Source: Pseudomonas paracarnis (GTDB lineage Bacteria > Pseudomonadota > Gammaproteobacteria > Pseudomonadales > Pseudomonadaceae). From it: 64,000 nucleotides of DNA. Positions 10,702 through 19,181 of the stretch are shown one piece after another; positions within the stretch are counted from its first letter, which is position 1; each line of letters opens with the position of its first letter. The stretch is from assembly GCF_904063055.1 (NCBI RefSeq), contig NZ_CAJFCN010000002.1, positions 186,001-250,000 of the forward strand, given 5' to 3'. The notes under the pieces are model-generated. The model saw nothing but the letters and a program-made list of their open reading frames with translations, was not told where the DNA came from and did not search any database. A program made the position numbers and the translations under genes.

Positions 10702-12108
10702 ATGGGCTTGAACAACCAGTGGATGCAACGCGACCTCGCGGTGCTGTGGCATCCCTGCACCCAGATGAAAGACCACCAGCAACTGCCGCTGGTGCCCATC
10801 AAGCGCGGTGAAGGCGTATGGCTGGAAGACTTCGAAGGCAAGCGCTACCTCGATGCCGTCAGTTCCTGGTGGGTCAACGTATTCGGCCACGCCAACCCAC
10901 GGATCAACCAGCGTATCAAGGATCAGGTCGATCAGCTGGAGCACGTGATCCTCGCCGGTTTCAGCCATCAACCGGTGATCGAGCTGTCCGAACGCCTGGT
11001 CGCGATGACGCCCGAAGGGCTGACCCGCTGCTTCTACGCCGATAACGGTTCGTCCTGCATCGAAGTGGCGCTGAAGATGAGCTTCCACTACTGGCTCAAC
11101 CGCGGCCAGCCGAACAAAAAGCGCTTCGTCACCCTCACCAACAGCTACCACGGCGAAACCATCGCCGCGATGTCGGTGGGCGACGTGCCGTTGTTTACCG
11201 AGACCTACAAGGCGTTGCTGCTCGACACTATCAAGGTGCCGAGCCCGGACTGCTACCTGCGTCCCGAAGGCATGAGCTGGGAAGAACACTCGCGCACCAT
11301 GTTCATGGCGATGGAACAGACCCTGGCCGACCATCACGACACCGTTGCCGCCGTCATTGTCGAACCGCTGATCCAGGGCGCCGGTGGCATGCGCATGTAC
11401 CACCCGGTGTACCTCAAGCTGCTGCGCGAAGCCTGCGACCGCTACGGCGTGCACCTGATCCACGACGAAATCGCCGTGGGCTTCGGCCGCACCGGCAGTA
11501 TGTTTGCCTGTGAACAAGCCGGCATCCGCCCGGACTTCCTGTGCTTGTCCAAGGCCCTTACCGGCGGTTACCTGCCGCTGGCCGCGGTGGTTACCACGGA
11601 AGACGTCTACAGCGCGTTCTACGATGACTACCCCACACTGCGCGCCTTCCTGCACTCCCACAGCTACACCGGCAACCCGCTGGCCTGTGCGGCGGCGTTG
11701 GCAACGCTGGATATCTTTGAAGAAGACAACGTCATCGAGAACAACAAGGCCCTGGCCCAGCGCATGGCGACCGCCACCGCGCACTTGGTGGACCATCCTC
11801 ACGTGTCGGAAGTGCGCCAGACCGGCATGGTGCTGGCTATCGAGATGGTGCAGGACAAAGCCACCAAGGCCGCCTACCCGTGGCAGGAGCGCCGTGGCCT
11901 GAAGGTCTTCGAGCACGCGCTGGAGCGCGGTGCGCTGCTGCGGCCGTTGGGCAGCGTGGTGTATTTCCTGCCGCCTTATGTAATTACCCCCGAGCAGATC
12001 GACTTTCTGGCCGAGGTGGCCAGCGAGGGGATCGATATCGCCACCAACAGCAAGGTCAGTGTGGCGGTGCCGAAAGATTTCCATCCAGGCTTCCGTGATC
12101 CGGGTTGA
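10702..12108 (+). CDS. bioA: Adenosylmethionine-8-amino-7-oxononanoate aminotransferase
   Basis: This PLP enzyme of 468 aa makes 7,8-diaminopelargonate, the third step of biotin synthesis, uniquely using SAM as amino donor. Evidence: the N-terminal LWHPCTQMKDH and SSWWVN substrate-site segments of BioA, HDEIAVGFGRTG with the PLP-contacting Asp, and LSKALTGGYLPLA with the Schiff-base Lys284. The ATG at 10702 follows GGAG at 10691; the longer in-frame ORF is unconserved. It is not clustered with other bio genes here but next to rsmE, as in P. aeruginosa. Confidence 0.96.
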   Translation: MGLNNQWMQRDLAVLWHPCTQMKDHQQLPLVPIKRGEGVWLEDFEGKRYLDAVSSWWVNVFGHANPRINQRIKDQVDQLEHVILAGFSHQPVIELSERLVAMTPEGLTRCFYADNGSSCIEVALKMSFHYWLNRGQPNKKRFVTLTNSYHGETIAAMSVGDVPLFTETYKALLLDTIKVPSPDCYLRPEGMSWEEHSRTMFMAMEQTLADHHDTVAAVIVEPLIQGAGGMRMYHPVYLKLLREACDRYGVHLIHDEIAVGFGRTGSMFACEQAGIRPDFLCLSKALTGGYLPLAAVVTTEDVYSAFYDDYPTLRAFLHSHSYTGNPLACAAALATLDIFEEDNVIENNKALAQRMATATAHLVDHPHVSEVRQTGMVLAIEMVQDKATKAAYPWQERRGLKVFEHALERGALLRPLGSVVYFLPPYVITPEQIDFLAEVASEGIDIATNSKVSVAVPKDFHPGFRDPG

Positions 12109-12121
12109 TTGCCTAAATCCT

Positions 12122-12147
12122 TGTAGGAGCGAGCTTGCTCGCGAAGG
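12122..12147. repeat. Single copy of TGTAGGAGCGAGCTTGCTCGCGAA repeat
   Basis: One unpaired unit of the second REP family lies between bioA and rsmE. It forms a small stem on its own (GAGCTTGCTC). Confidence 0.65.
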
Positions 12148-12196
12148 CATTCCAGGCGCGCCGCTGCGCCTATATAAACTTCTTCAGAGAACAGAA

Positions 12197-12916
12197 ATGA
12201 GACTGTCCCGCTTTTTCACCGACACCCCGCTGAGCCTCGGCGATCACGAACTGCCCGAAGCCCAGGCGCATTACATCAGCCGTGTGTTGCGCATGGGTGA
12301 AGGCGATGCCGTGCAACTGTTCGACGGCTCTGGCCAGGAGTTTAGTGGCACCTTGCTGGAAGTCGGTAAAAAACGCGTCACCGTGCAACTCACCGATAGC
12401 TTTGCCGGCCAAGCCGAATCGCCCCTGCATATTCACCTCGGCCAGGGCCTGTCCCGGGGCGAGCGCATGGACTGGGCGATCCAGAAGGCCACTGAATTGG
12501 GCGTCAACGCGATCACACCGATCTTCAGCGACCGCTGCGAGGTACGCCTCAAGGACGAACGCGCCGACAAGCGCTTGCTGCACTGGCGCCAGGTGGCAAT
12601 CAGCGCGTGCGAGCAATGTGGGCGCTCAACGATGCCGGTGATTCACCCTCCGCTCTTGCTGGCAGACTGGCTCAAGCAAACCGAGGCGGACTTGAAGCTG
12701 GTGCTGCACCCGGTGGCAGAGCCGATGATCAGCCACGCCAAGCCATCGAGCCTGGCGTTCTTGATCGGTCCCGAAGGGGGGCTCACCGATAATGAAGTCG
12801 CGACCGCCCAAGACGCCGGCTACCACGCCGCTCGCCTCGGCCCGCGGGTGTTGCGTACCGAGACCGCCCCCGTCGTCGCACTCTCCGTCGCCCAACAACT
12901 CTGGGGCGACTTCTAA
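12197..12916 (+). CDS. rsmE: 16S rRNA (uracil-1498-N3)-methyltransferase
   Basis: The 239-aa SPOUT methyltransferase methylates U1498 of 16S rRNA using SAM. The N-terminal PUA-like part (RLSRFFTDTPL, HYISRVLRMGEGD) and the C-terminal knotted domain with FLIGPEGGLTDNE and LGPRVLRTETAPVVAL are diagnostic. The ATG at 12197 was chosen because it opens the conserved MRLSRFF; an upstream in-frame extension overlaps bioA and a repeat. It stands immediately downstream of bioA. Confidence 0.96.
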   Translation: MRLSRFFTDTPLSLGDHELPEAQAHYISRVLRMGEGDAVQLFDGSGQEFSGTLLEVGKKRVTVQLTDSFAGQAESPLHIHLGQGLSRGERMDWAIQKATELGVNAITPIFSDRCEVRLKDERADKRLLHWRQVAISACEQCGRSTMPVIHPPLLLADWLKQTEADLKLVLHPVAEPMISHAKPSSLAFLIGPEGGLTDNEVATAQDAGYHAARLGPRVLRTETAPVVALSVAQQLWGDF

Positions 12917-12940
12917 CCTCACCCTGTAAACCCAATCAAC

Positions 12941-13029
12941 TGTGGGAGCTGGCTTGCCTGCGATAGCGGTGTTTCAGGCAGTTAATTTACAACTGACAGA
13001 CCGCTATCGCAGGCAAGCCAGCTCCTACA
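12941..13029. repeat. REPIN (inverted REP doublet)
   Basis: Near-perfect GTGGGAGCTGGCTTGCCTGC arms in inverted orientation lie between the convergent rsmE and dguC genes. The right end reads CTCCTACA rather than CTCCCACA. Confidence 0.9.
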
Positions 13030-13051
13030 GTTTTATCGGGTTACCCAAGGC

Positions 13052-13954
13052 TTACTCCACTGGGTCACTCACCGGCTTGGCGATGATCGCTTTCAACTCG
13101 CTGGTCATCGGGAACTCCAGGTTCAAGCCCTTGGGCGGAATCGGCTGCTCGAACCAGCGCTGGTAAATCCCGTTGATCTCTCCCGAGCGGTACAGCTCGC
13201 CCAGGGTTTCGTTGACCACCGCGAGAAACTGCGGGTCATCCTTGCGCACCATGCAGCTGTAGATCTCCCGCGACTGCTCCTCGCCGACCACCACCCAGTG
13301 ATGCGGGTCCTTGGCCTTGGCACGCTCGCCGTAGAGCAACGCGTCGTCCATATAAAACGCTACGGCCCGGCCAGTCTCGAGCATCTTGAACGCTTCGCCA
13401 TGGTCCTTGGCGCTGATCACGAACATATTGGCTTTGTGTTCAGCGTTATAACTTTTGAGGAAGCGCTCATTGGTGGTGCCGGCAGTGGTCACCACATTTT
13501 TGCCCGCTAGGTCGGCAAAGCCTTTGATCCCGCTGTCCTTGGCCGTGAGCAACTGGCCCTTTACGTAGATAAACCCGTAGGAGAATGCCACCTGCTTCTG
13601 CCGCTCAGCCGTCACGCCAGTGGAGCCGCACTCCAGGTCGACAGTGCCGTTCTGCACCAGCGGGATGCGGGTTTGGGACGTCACCAGGTTGTATTTCACC
13701 TTGAGGTCGCCCACTGAGGTTTTCTGCTGGATACGCTCGACAATCTTGTTTGCCAGGTCCACCGAGTAGCCCATCGGTTTACCACTGCTATCCCCCACGT
13801 AGGAAAACGGCACCGACGCATCGCGGTAACCCAGGGTGATGGACTTGGCGCTGGCGATCTTGCTCAAAGTGCCCGCCAGCGGCGCTTCGGTTGCATGCGC
13901 CTGCGCGCCCCACAAAAAGCCCAGGGTGCAGCCGGTCAACAGGATCTTTTTCAT
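13052..13954 (-). CDS. dguC: Periplasmic D-glutamate/amino-acid binding protein (DguC-like)
   Basis: The product is 300 aa with a signal peptide (MKKILLTGCTLGFLWGAQAHA, cleavage about residue 21) and the glutamate/aspartate-binding GltI/SBP_bac_3 fold: SITLGYRDASVPFSY, MGYSVDLANKIVERI, VDLECGSTGVTAERQKQVAFS, VVTTAGTTNERFL. It is the third gene after dguA and dguB. The same order exists in the P. aeruginosa dguABC operon, where the binding protein accompanies D-glutamate catabolism. No permease is present, so it may serve sensing or feed a distant ABC transporter. The ATG at 13954 is preferred over an upstream in-frame start because it begins the signal peptide. Confidence 0.82.
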   Translation of the reverse strand: MKKILLTGCTLGFLWGAQAHATEAPLAGTLSKIASAKSITLGYRDASVPFSYVGDSSGKPMGYSVDLANKIVERIQQKTSVGDLKVKYNLVTSQTRIPLVQNGTVDLECGSTGVTAERQKQVAFSYGFIYVKGQLLTAKDSGIKGFADLAGKNVVTTAGTTNERFLKSYNAEHKANMFVISAKDHGEAFKMLETGRAVAFYMDDALLYGERAKAKDPHHWVVVGEEQSREIYSCMVRKDDPQFLAVVNETLGELYRSGEINGIYQRWFEQPIPPKGLNLEFPMTSELKAIIAKPVSDPVE

Positions 13955-13979
13955 TGTTATTCTCCGTTGGTCTTTGAGG

Positions 13980-14330
13980 TTATTTACGTATTGCAATCAC
14001 GCTGATTTCCACCAGCACACTCGGCCGCGCCAGCTCTGCTTGCAAGGTAGTGCGCGTGGGCGCCATGCCTGGCGAGAGCCATGCGGACCAGACATCATTC
14101 ATCGGTGCAAAACCGGCACCGATGTCCTTCAGGTAAATCGTGGCGTTGAGTAAGTGATCCTTATCGCTGCCCGCCTCGGCCAACAGCGCGTCGATCCTGG
14201 CCAGCACTTGCCGGGTCTGAGTAGCCACATCCAGGCCGTCGCCCGGTACCTGGCCCGAAAGGAACACCAGGTCCTTGAACGTCACGGCGCCGCTGAGTCG
14301 TTCGTTGCTATTGATTCGGGTAATGGTCAT
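13980..14330 (-). CDS. dguB: RidA/YjgF-family enamine/imine deaminase (DguB-like)
   Basis: The 116-aa protein is the standard length for RidA. It keeps the substrate-binding arginine (Arg93 in PTRTTLQAELARP) and the VEISVIAI closing strand. RidA proteins hydrolyse reactive imine intermediates, such as those released by amino-acid oxidation. Its position 10 bp after the FAD dehydrogenase gene suggests it clears the imino acid made by DguA. Part of dguABC. Confidence 0.88.
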   Translation of the reverse strand: MTITRINSNERLSGAVTFKDLVFLSGQVPGDGLDVATQTRQVLARIDALLAEAGSDKDHLLNATIYLKDIGAGFAPMNDVWSAWLSPGMAPTRTTLQAELARPSVLVEISVIAIRK

Positions 14331-14340
14331 GGCTGCATCC

Positions 14341-15582
14341 TCAAGCGGCGCGGGGCGTCAGGCCCTGCATATCAATGGAAGGGGGGCGCTGGTCGATTAG
14401 CTCGGCCAGCAGTTGGCCGCTGCCGCAGGCCAGGGTGAAGCCCAGTGCGCCATGCCCCAGGTTCAGCCACAGATTGCGGTAGGCGCTGGCGCCGATCAAT
14501 GGCACGCCCGTCGGTGTTGCCGGGCGCATACCGGCCCATTCGACCGCCTGGGCGTAGTCACCGGCCAAAGGAAACGTTTCCAGCGCCTGACGCTTTATCA
14601 ACGCCAGGCGCTTGGGCTCAAGACGCGCATCAAAGCCGACAATATCCACCATGGCCGCGATCCGCAGTTGCTCACCTATGCGTGCATAGACGATCTTGCG
14701 GTCGTAGTCGGTGATGCTTACGTTCGGTGCTTTGTGCTGCTCGCCGATCGGCACGCTCAGGCTGTAGCCCTTGAGCGGATACAGCGCCAGCGACAAGCGC
14801 GGCAATGCCAGCTCGGCACTGCGATGCCCGGCAGCCAATACCAGTTGATCGACCGGCATCACTTCATGGCCCAACTCGATGGCCTGCACCGCACCGTCGG
14901 CGTGACGAACCCCGGTAACCTTGCGCCCCAGCAAAAATGTGCAACGCCCGGACGCTTCCAACCTGGCGGCCAGGCGTTGGCAAAAGGCATGACAGTCCGC
15001 AACTTCTTCACTGGGCGTATAGATGCCTCCGACAAAATCCCGCGCCGCCAAGGAAGGTTCCAGGCGCTGGCAGTCGGCCATCGACAGTACCTGCTGCTGC
15101 AGGATGTCTGTGACGTTGGCGCGCGCACGCTCAAAGGTCCCGGCATTACGGAAGGTCACCAGCTTGCCGTTGCACCGCCAGTCGAAGCCGTCCAGCCGAT
15201 CGTCGACACGCCATTGCTGCAAGGTGCCTTGGCTCAGGCTCGCCAGCCGCAGCAAGTGGGCAGCGTTGCGCTTGTTCACCGAGCCCCGGCATGCGCCGAC
15301 GAATGCAGCCATCCAGCGCCATTGCCGGGGGTCGAGTTGAGGGCGCAGCTTGAGCGGAGAGTCCCCACGCAACAGCCACCCCATCGCCTGCAGCGGCACG
15401 CCCGCGTCGGCCAGCGGTGCAACATAGCGATAGGACAGCTGCCCACCGTTGGCGAAACTGGTTTCGCTCCCCAGGGTGTCACGGGCGTCTATCACCGTGA
15501 CCTCGTGGCCTGCCCGCACCAGTGCGTAAGCACTGGCCAGGCCGATGACCCCACCACCGATGATGCAAACCTGCCTCGCCAT
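14341..15582 (-). CDS. dguA: FAD-dependent D-amino acid (D-glutamate) dehydrogenase, DguA/DadA-like
   Basis: The 413-aa DAO-family flavoprotein has the N-terminal dinucleotide motif GGGVIG at 9-14 with VTVIDA ending the Rossmann fold, and the C-terminal WAGMRPATPTGVPLIG and NLWLNLGHGALGFTLACGSG FAD-contacting motifs typical of DadA. Family members oxidise D-amino acids to 2-oxo acids and pass electrons to the respiratory chain. Gene order with RidA, a binding protein and a divergent LysR regulator matches the P. aeruginosa D-glutamate locus, so D-glutamate is the likely substrate. Other D-amino acids or hydroxyproline-type substrates remain possible. Confidence 0.85.
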   Translation of the reverse strand: MARQVCIIGGGVIGLASAYALVRAGHEVTVIDARDTLGSETSFANGGQLSYRYVAPLADAGVPLQAMGWLLRGDSPLKLRPQLDPRQWRWMAAFVGACRGSVNKRNAAHLLRLASLSQGTLQQWRVDDRLDGFDWRCNGKLVTFRNAGTFERARANVTDILQQQVLSMADCQRLEPSLAARDFVGGIYTPSEEVADCHAFCQRLAARLEASGRCTFLLGRKVTGVRHADGAVQAIELGHEVMPVDQLVLAAGHRSAELALPRLSLALYPLKGYSLSVPIGEQHKAPNVSITDYDRKIVYARIGEQLRIAAMVDIVGFDARLEPKRLALIKRQALETFPLAGDYAQAVEWAGMRPATPTGVPLIGASAYRNLWLNLGHGALGFTLACGSGQLLAELIDQRPPSIDMQGLTPRAA

Positions 15583-15666
15583 CCCAGCCCCCGACCGTTG
15601 ATTAACTGAAGGCCAAGCGTAGGCGCAGGTGACAGGCCACCGACAATGAATAAAGATGGGTCACCT

Positions 15667-15681
15667 ATAAACAAAGGTTAT
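15667..15681. promoter_or_regulatory. LysR-type operator candidate ATAA-N7-TTAT between dguA and dguR
   Basis: This T-N11-A style palindrome lies 10 bp upstream of the dguR start in the 108-bp divergent spacer. Its placement fits autoregulation by DguR and divergent control of dguABC. Confidence 0.45.
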
Positions 15682-15690
15682 GGACCTGCC

Positions 15691-16593
15691 ATGCGCTTGC
15701 GTCATATCGAAATCTTCCAGGCCATTCGCCAGACTGGCTCGATCAGTGCCGCCGCGCAGTTGCTGCACGTCTCGCAACCGGCGGTGACCAAAGTGTTGCA
15801 GCACGCCGAACTGCAGCTGGGCTTTGCGCTGTTTCTGCGTGTACGCGGCAAATTGCAACCCACGCCGGAAGCCCTGGCGCTGGAACGCGAAGTCGAGAAA
15901 GTCACCGAGAGCTTGCAAGGTGTACGGCGCCTGGCCAAGAGCCTGCGCCGCGCCCCAGGGCAAAGCGTACGCATTGGTGCGATACCCGCGCTGGCCTTGT
16001 CGCTGCTGCCTCCAGCGATTCTGGAATGGAAGCGCGAATACCCCGACATGGCTTGCGAGCTGTCCAGCGACCATAGCCGTGAGCTGGTCCAGAAGCTGTT
16101 AATGCGCGAAATCGACCTGGCGCTGACCCTCAATTTTTCCGGCCATCCGGGGTTGACCACACAGGTGCTGTCCAATGGCGTGCTGGTTGCATTGGCGTCC
16201 AAGGGCTATTGGTCGGCGGCTGAAATCAACCGGCCATTGCCGCTGAGCGAACTGGCGGGCGCGCCATTGATCGGGCTCTCCAGTGCCGATCCGCTGGCGA
16301 CCAAGCTGGACAGCTACCTGGAGAACGTTGATCCACCGCCACGGGTGACCATCTCGGTGCAAACCTATTCCCTGGCCCGGGCGATGGTAGAGTCCGGCGC
16401 CGGCTTGACGGTGATCGACCCCTTTACCGCCCTCGGCGCATCGACGGCAACCACCTGTATCCGCACCCTCACGCCCCCCCTGCCGATCACCCTCTACGCC
16501 CTGACCCGCGGCGATGAGCCACCGCCGCATATGCTGGCCAAGCTGCTGCAGATTTTCGGCAATCGTGCCCGTGAGTTGCTCGAGCGCCTTTAA
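15691..16593 (+). CDS. dguR: LysR-family regulator of the dgu operon
   Basis: The 300-aa protein has an N-terminal winged helix (LRHIEIFQAIRQTGSISAAAQLLHVSQPAVTKVLQHAE, residues about 2-40) and a C-terminal periplasmic-binding-like inducer domain. It is divergent from dguABC with a 108-bp shared spacer, the standard LysR arrangement. In P. aeruginosa DguR activates dguABC in response to D-glutamate; the same role is inferred. The ATG at 15691 starts the conserved HTH; an in-frame ATG 45 bases upstream adds unconserved residues and overlaps the operator candidate. Confidence 0.85.
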   Translation: MRLRHIEIFQAIRQTGSISAAAQLLHVSQPAVTKVLQHAELQLGFALFLRVRGKLQPTPEALALEREVEKVTESLQGVRRLAKSLRRAPGQSVRIGAIPALALSLLPPAILEWKREYPDMACELSSDHSRELVQKLLMREIDLALTLNFSGHPGLTTQVLSNGVLVALASKGYWSAAEINRPLPLSELAGAPLIGLSSADPLATKLDSYLENVDPPPRVTISVQTYSLARAMVESGAGLTVIDPFTALGASTATTCIRTLTPPLPITLYALTRGDEPPPHMLAKLLQIFGNRARELLERL

Positions 16594-16610
16594 AGAGCAG
16601 CCACCAGCAT

Positions 16611-17228
16611 TCACAGCACGTAATGCATGATCGCCACAAAATGCAGGAGGCTGCCGCCAATCACAAACAAATGCCAGATGCCATGGGAATGACGCAGGCG
16701 ATCTTCCAAGGCAAAAAAGATGATGCCCACGGTGTACAACACCCCACCCGCGGCCAACCAGATAAACCCTGCCGTGCCCAGCGCCGCGATCAGCGGCTTG
16801 ACCGCCACCAGCACGATCCAGCCCATTACCGCGTAGATCACGATGGACAGAATCCGCGCCTCCGAGCGCGGCTTGATCTCTTGCAGGATGCCAATCACCG
16901 CCAGCCCCCACACGATCCCGAACAGCGTCCAGCCCCACGGCCCGCGCAGGCTTACCAGGCAGAACGGTGTGTAGCTGCCGGCGATCAACAGGTAGATCGA
17001 GAAGTGATCGACCTTCTGCATGATCTCTTTTCGCCGCCCCCGCACGCTGTGGTACACCGTCGACGCGCTGTACAGCACCATCAGGGTAAAGCCATAAATC
17101 GCCACGCTGACGATTTTCCAGGGACTGCCGTCCAGGCTTGCCACTACCAACATCCATACGGCGCCAATACACGCCGCGACTGCACCGAGCAAATGGCTCC
17201 AGGCGTTGAACCGTTCCCCGTGATACAT
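16611..17228 (-). CDS. Hemolysin III family (PAQR-like) membrane protein
   Basis: A 205-aa protein with about seven hydrophobic helices. The N-terminus GERFNAWSHLLGA with a conserved His, the middle VDHFSIYLLIAGSYTPFC and the C-terminal HSHGIWHLFVIGGSLLHF place it in the hemolysin III/YqfA/PAQR family, whose members share metal-binding histidines with receptor-type hydrolases. Bacterial function is poorly defined; YqfA has been tied to membrane-energy or lipid homeostasis. It is convergent with dguR and divergent from mdcR, without an operon partner. Confidence 0.88.
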   Translation of the reverse strand: MYHGERFNAWSHLLGAVAACIGAVWMLVVASLDGSPWKIVSVAIYGFTLMVLYSASTVYHSVRGRRKEIMQKVDHFSIYLLIAGSYTPFCLVSLRGPWGWTLFGIVWGLAVIGILQEIKPRSEARILSIVIYAVMGWIVLVAVKPLIAALGTAGFIWLAAGGVLYTVGIIFFALEDRLRHSHGIWHLFVIGGSLLHFVAIMHYVL

Positions 17229-17372
17229 CTATCGTTGACCTCCCCTCACCGTTGACGACTGTCGGCAAGCCTCCAGCCTTGCGTATCAGAGTGCAAGCGG
17301 CGTGTGACGTTCCAGCGACGAGGGCCGCGTTTGCAGGCACAATCGAGCGCAATCGAACAAGAGCCCAAGGCC

Positions 17373-18287
17373 ATGCTGATCGACGAAGAATTCACCCTCA
17401 AGAAGCTGGAGATCTTCCTGGCGTTCATGCGCACCGGCAACCTGGCCCGCGCGGCCGCCGAGTTGCAAACCAGCAATGTCAGCGTGCACCGCGCCATTCA
17501 CTCCCTGGAAAGTGCCCTGCGCTGCCCGCTGTTCAAACACGAGGGGCGCAACCTCACCCCGCTGGAAAGCGCCTACGTGCTCGAAGAGCGTGCGCAGAAA
17601 CTGGTGGCTGATGTGGTCGACAGCGTGCGCCTGACCCGCGAAGCCGCCGGGTTCTCGGCCGAACGCTTCAAGCTCGGCTCGCTGTATTCGCTGACGGTCA
17701 AGACCGTGCCGCAGTTGATCATGGGTCTGAAAATCAGGCGCAGCGAACTCAATATCGACCTGATCCTGGGCTCCAACTTCGACCTGCTCTACAAGCTCAA
17801 GAACATGGAGGTCGATGCGATCCTCATCTCCCTGGACGATCACGCCACCGATTCGGATTGTGCGCAGATCGCGCTGTTCAGCGATGACATCTTCCTTGCC
17901 ACGCCGGCCGACTCCCCCTTGGACCGCAATCAGGAAATCGACCTGGCCGATGTACGGGATGCCACCTTCATCACCCTCACCCAGGGCTTCGCCACCCATC
18001 AGGACGGCAACCGGGTGTTTAAACAGGCAGGGTTCGAACCGAAGGTGGCGATGCAGGTAAACGACATCTTTACCTTGCTGAGCATGGTCAGTTCAGGGGT
18101 GGGTTATGCGCTGCTGCCAGGACGTATCGCAGCGGTGTATGAGAACCGCGTGAAGCTGATACCGCTGCAACCCAGGTATCGGTTGCAGCAGCAGATCGGT
18201 GTGGTGTTTTTGAAAGCCAAGGAGCGCGACCCGAACCTGCTGGCGTTGTTGGCAGAGTGTCGGATGTATGCCAATCGCCAAAGCTGA
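17373..18287 (+). CDS. mdcR: LysR-family regulator of malonate utilisation
   Basis: The 304-aa regulator has an HTH at residues about 9-45 (LKKLEIFLAFMRTGNLARAAAELQTSNVSVHRAIHSLE) and a ligand-binding C-terminal half. It lies at the far end of the malonate decarboxylase cluster, convergent with madM, where mdcR is found in other pseudomonads; in that family it activates mdc genes with malonate. The ATG at 17373 opens MLIDEEFTLKKLEIF; the earlier in-frame ATG adds 23 residues with no similarity to the family. The palindrome upstream of mdcA is a plausible target. Confidence 0.85.
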   Translation: MLIDEEFTLKKLEIFLAFMRTGNLARAAAELQTSNVSVHRAIHSLESALRCPLFKHEGRNLTPLESAYVLEERAQKLVADVVDSVRLTREAAGFSAERFKLGSLYSLTVKTVPQLIMGLKIRRSELNIDLILGSNFDLLYKLKNMEVDAILISLDDHATDSDCAQIALFSDDIFLATPADSPLDRNQEIDLADVRDATFITLTQGFATHQDGNRVFKQAGFEPKVAMQVNDIFTLLSMVSSGVGYALLPGRIAAVYENRVKLIPLQPRYRLQQQIGVVFLKAKERDPNLLALLAECRMYANRQS

Positions 18288-18290
18288 GGA

Positions 18291-18404
18291 CGATTGCTCC
18301 CACGCTCTGCGTGGGAGCGCAGCTTAGGACGCTCCGCGTCCGCTTTTTGACCGTGACGCAGAGCGTCACAAGAGGCGTTCCCACGCGGAGCGTGGGAACA
18401 ATCA
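18291..18404. repeat. GTTCCCACGC-type palindromic repeat block
   Basis: Nested palindromes: CTCCCACGCTCTGCGTGGGAG at the left, GTTCCCACGCGGAGCGTGGGAAC at the right, and GACGCTCCGCGTC-like units between, all within an outer CGATTG/CAATC frame. It fills the space between the convergent mdcR and madM genes and could fold into strong hairpins on both transcripts. Related copies are at 38907, 43026 and 47821. Confidence 0.8.
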
Positions 18405-18411
18405 TCCCCCG

Positions 18412-19176
18412 TCAGCCCACCAACCCACGCATCAGCAAAAACAACAACGACGGCCCCAACAAACACCCCAGCGCCGTATAGAACGCCGCCGTCAAACACC
18501 CATAAGGCACCAGCTTCGGATCAGTCGCCGCCAGGCCGCCCGCCACACCGCTGGAGGTGCCCATCAAGCCACCGAAGATCACCGCACTGCGTGGGTTGTT
18601 CAGCCCGATCAGCGGCGCTACGAACGGCGTCATCACCATCACCAGAATGGCCTTGATCAACCCCGCGGCAATGGACAGCGCCATCACCTCGGAGCTGGCC
18701 CCAATCGCCGCACCGGTCACCGGGCCGACGATATAGGTCACGGCCCCGGCACCGATGGTGGTGAGGCTCACCGCATCGGTGTACCCGAACGCCATCGCCA
18801 CCCCGACCCCTGCAACGAACGACGAGCCCACGCCGACAAACAGCGCCAGTACACCCACGTAGCCGGCGCGTTTGAGCTCATCGACACTCACACCAAACGC
18901 CGTGGCGACAATGGCAAAGTCCCGCAACATCGCACCACCGAGCAGGCCGATGCCTGACAACAATGGAATATCCACCACGCCCTTGGAACCACCGGTAAAC
19001 GCACCGCCCACATACGACAGCGCCAACCCCAGCAGAATGGCAATAGCCGAACCATGCAGGCGGCCCTTGGTGAAGGTATCGGAGATCCAATAAGACACCC
19101 ACATGGTCAGGCCGATCACGGCAAAACCACTGATCAAGCCGTAGCCGGTGATCACTTTCATCATCGATTCGTACAT
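18412..19176 (-). CDS. madM: Malonate transporter subunit MadM
   Basis: The 254-aa membrane protein has about eight hydrophobic segments, from YGLISGFAVIGLTMWVSYWI to LLGPSLLFLLMRGLVG. MadL and MadM together form a sodium-dependent malonate:Na+ symporter first described in Malonomonas. It is the last gene of the mdc operon. I chose the ATG at 19176; a GTG at 19185 overlaps the madL stop (GTGA) and would add three residues, so coupled translation from there is possible. Confidence 0.92.
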   Translation of the reverse strand: MYESMMKVITGYGLISGFAVIGLTMWVSYWISDTFTKGRLHGSAIAILLGLALSYVGGAFTGGSKGVVDIPLLSGIGLLGGAMLRDFAIVATAFGVSVDELKRAGYVGVLALFVGVGSSFVAGVGVAMAFGYTDAVSLTTIGAGAVTYIVGPVTGAAIGASSEVMALSIAAGLIKAILVMVMTPFVAPLIGLNNPRSAVIFGGLMGTSSGVAGGLAATDPKLVPYGCLTAAFYTALGCLLGPSLLFLLMRGLVG

Positions 19177-19181
19177 GGCGA

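Noticed and set aside
16099..17352. A 417-codon frame antisense to dguR and overlapping the hemolysin III gene
   Set aside because: It overlaps two well-supported genes and has no recognisable features.
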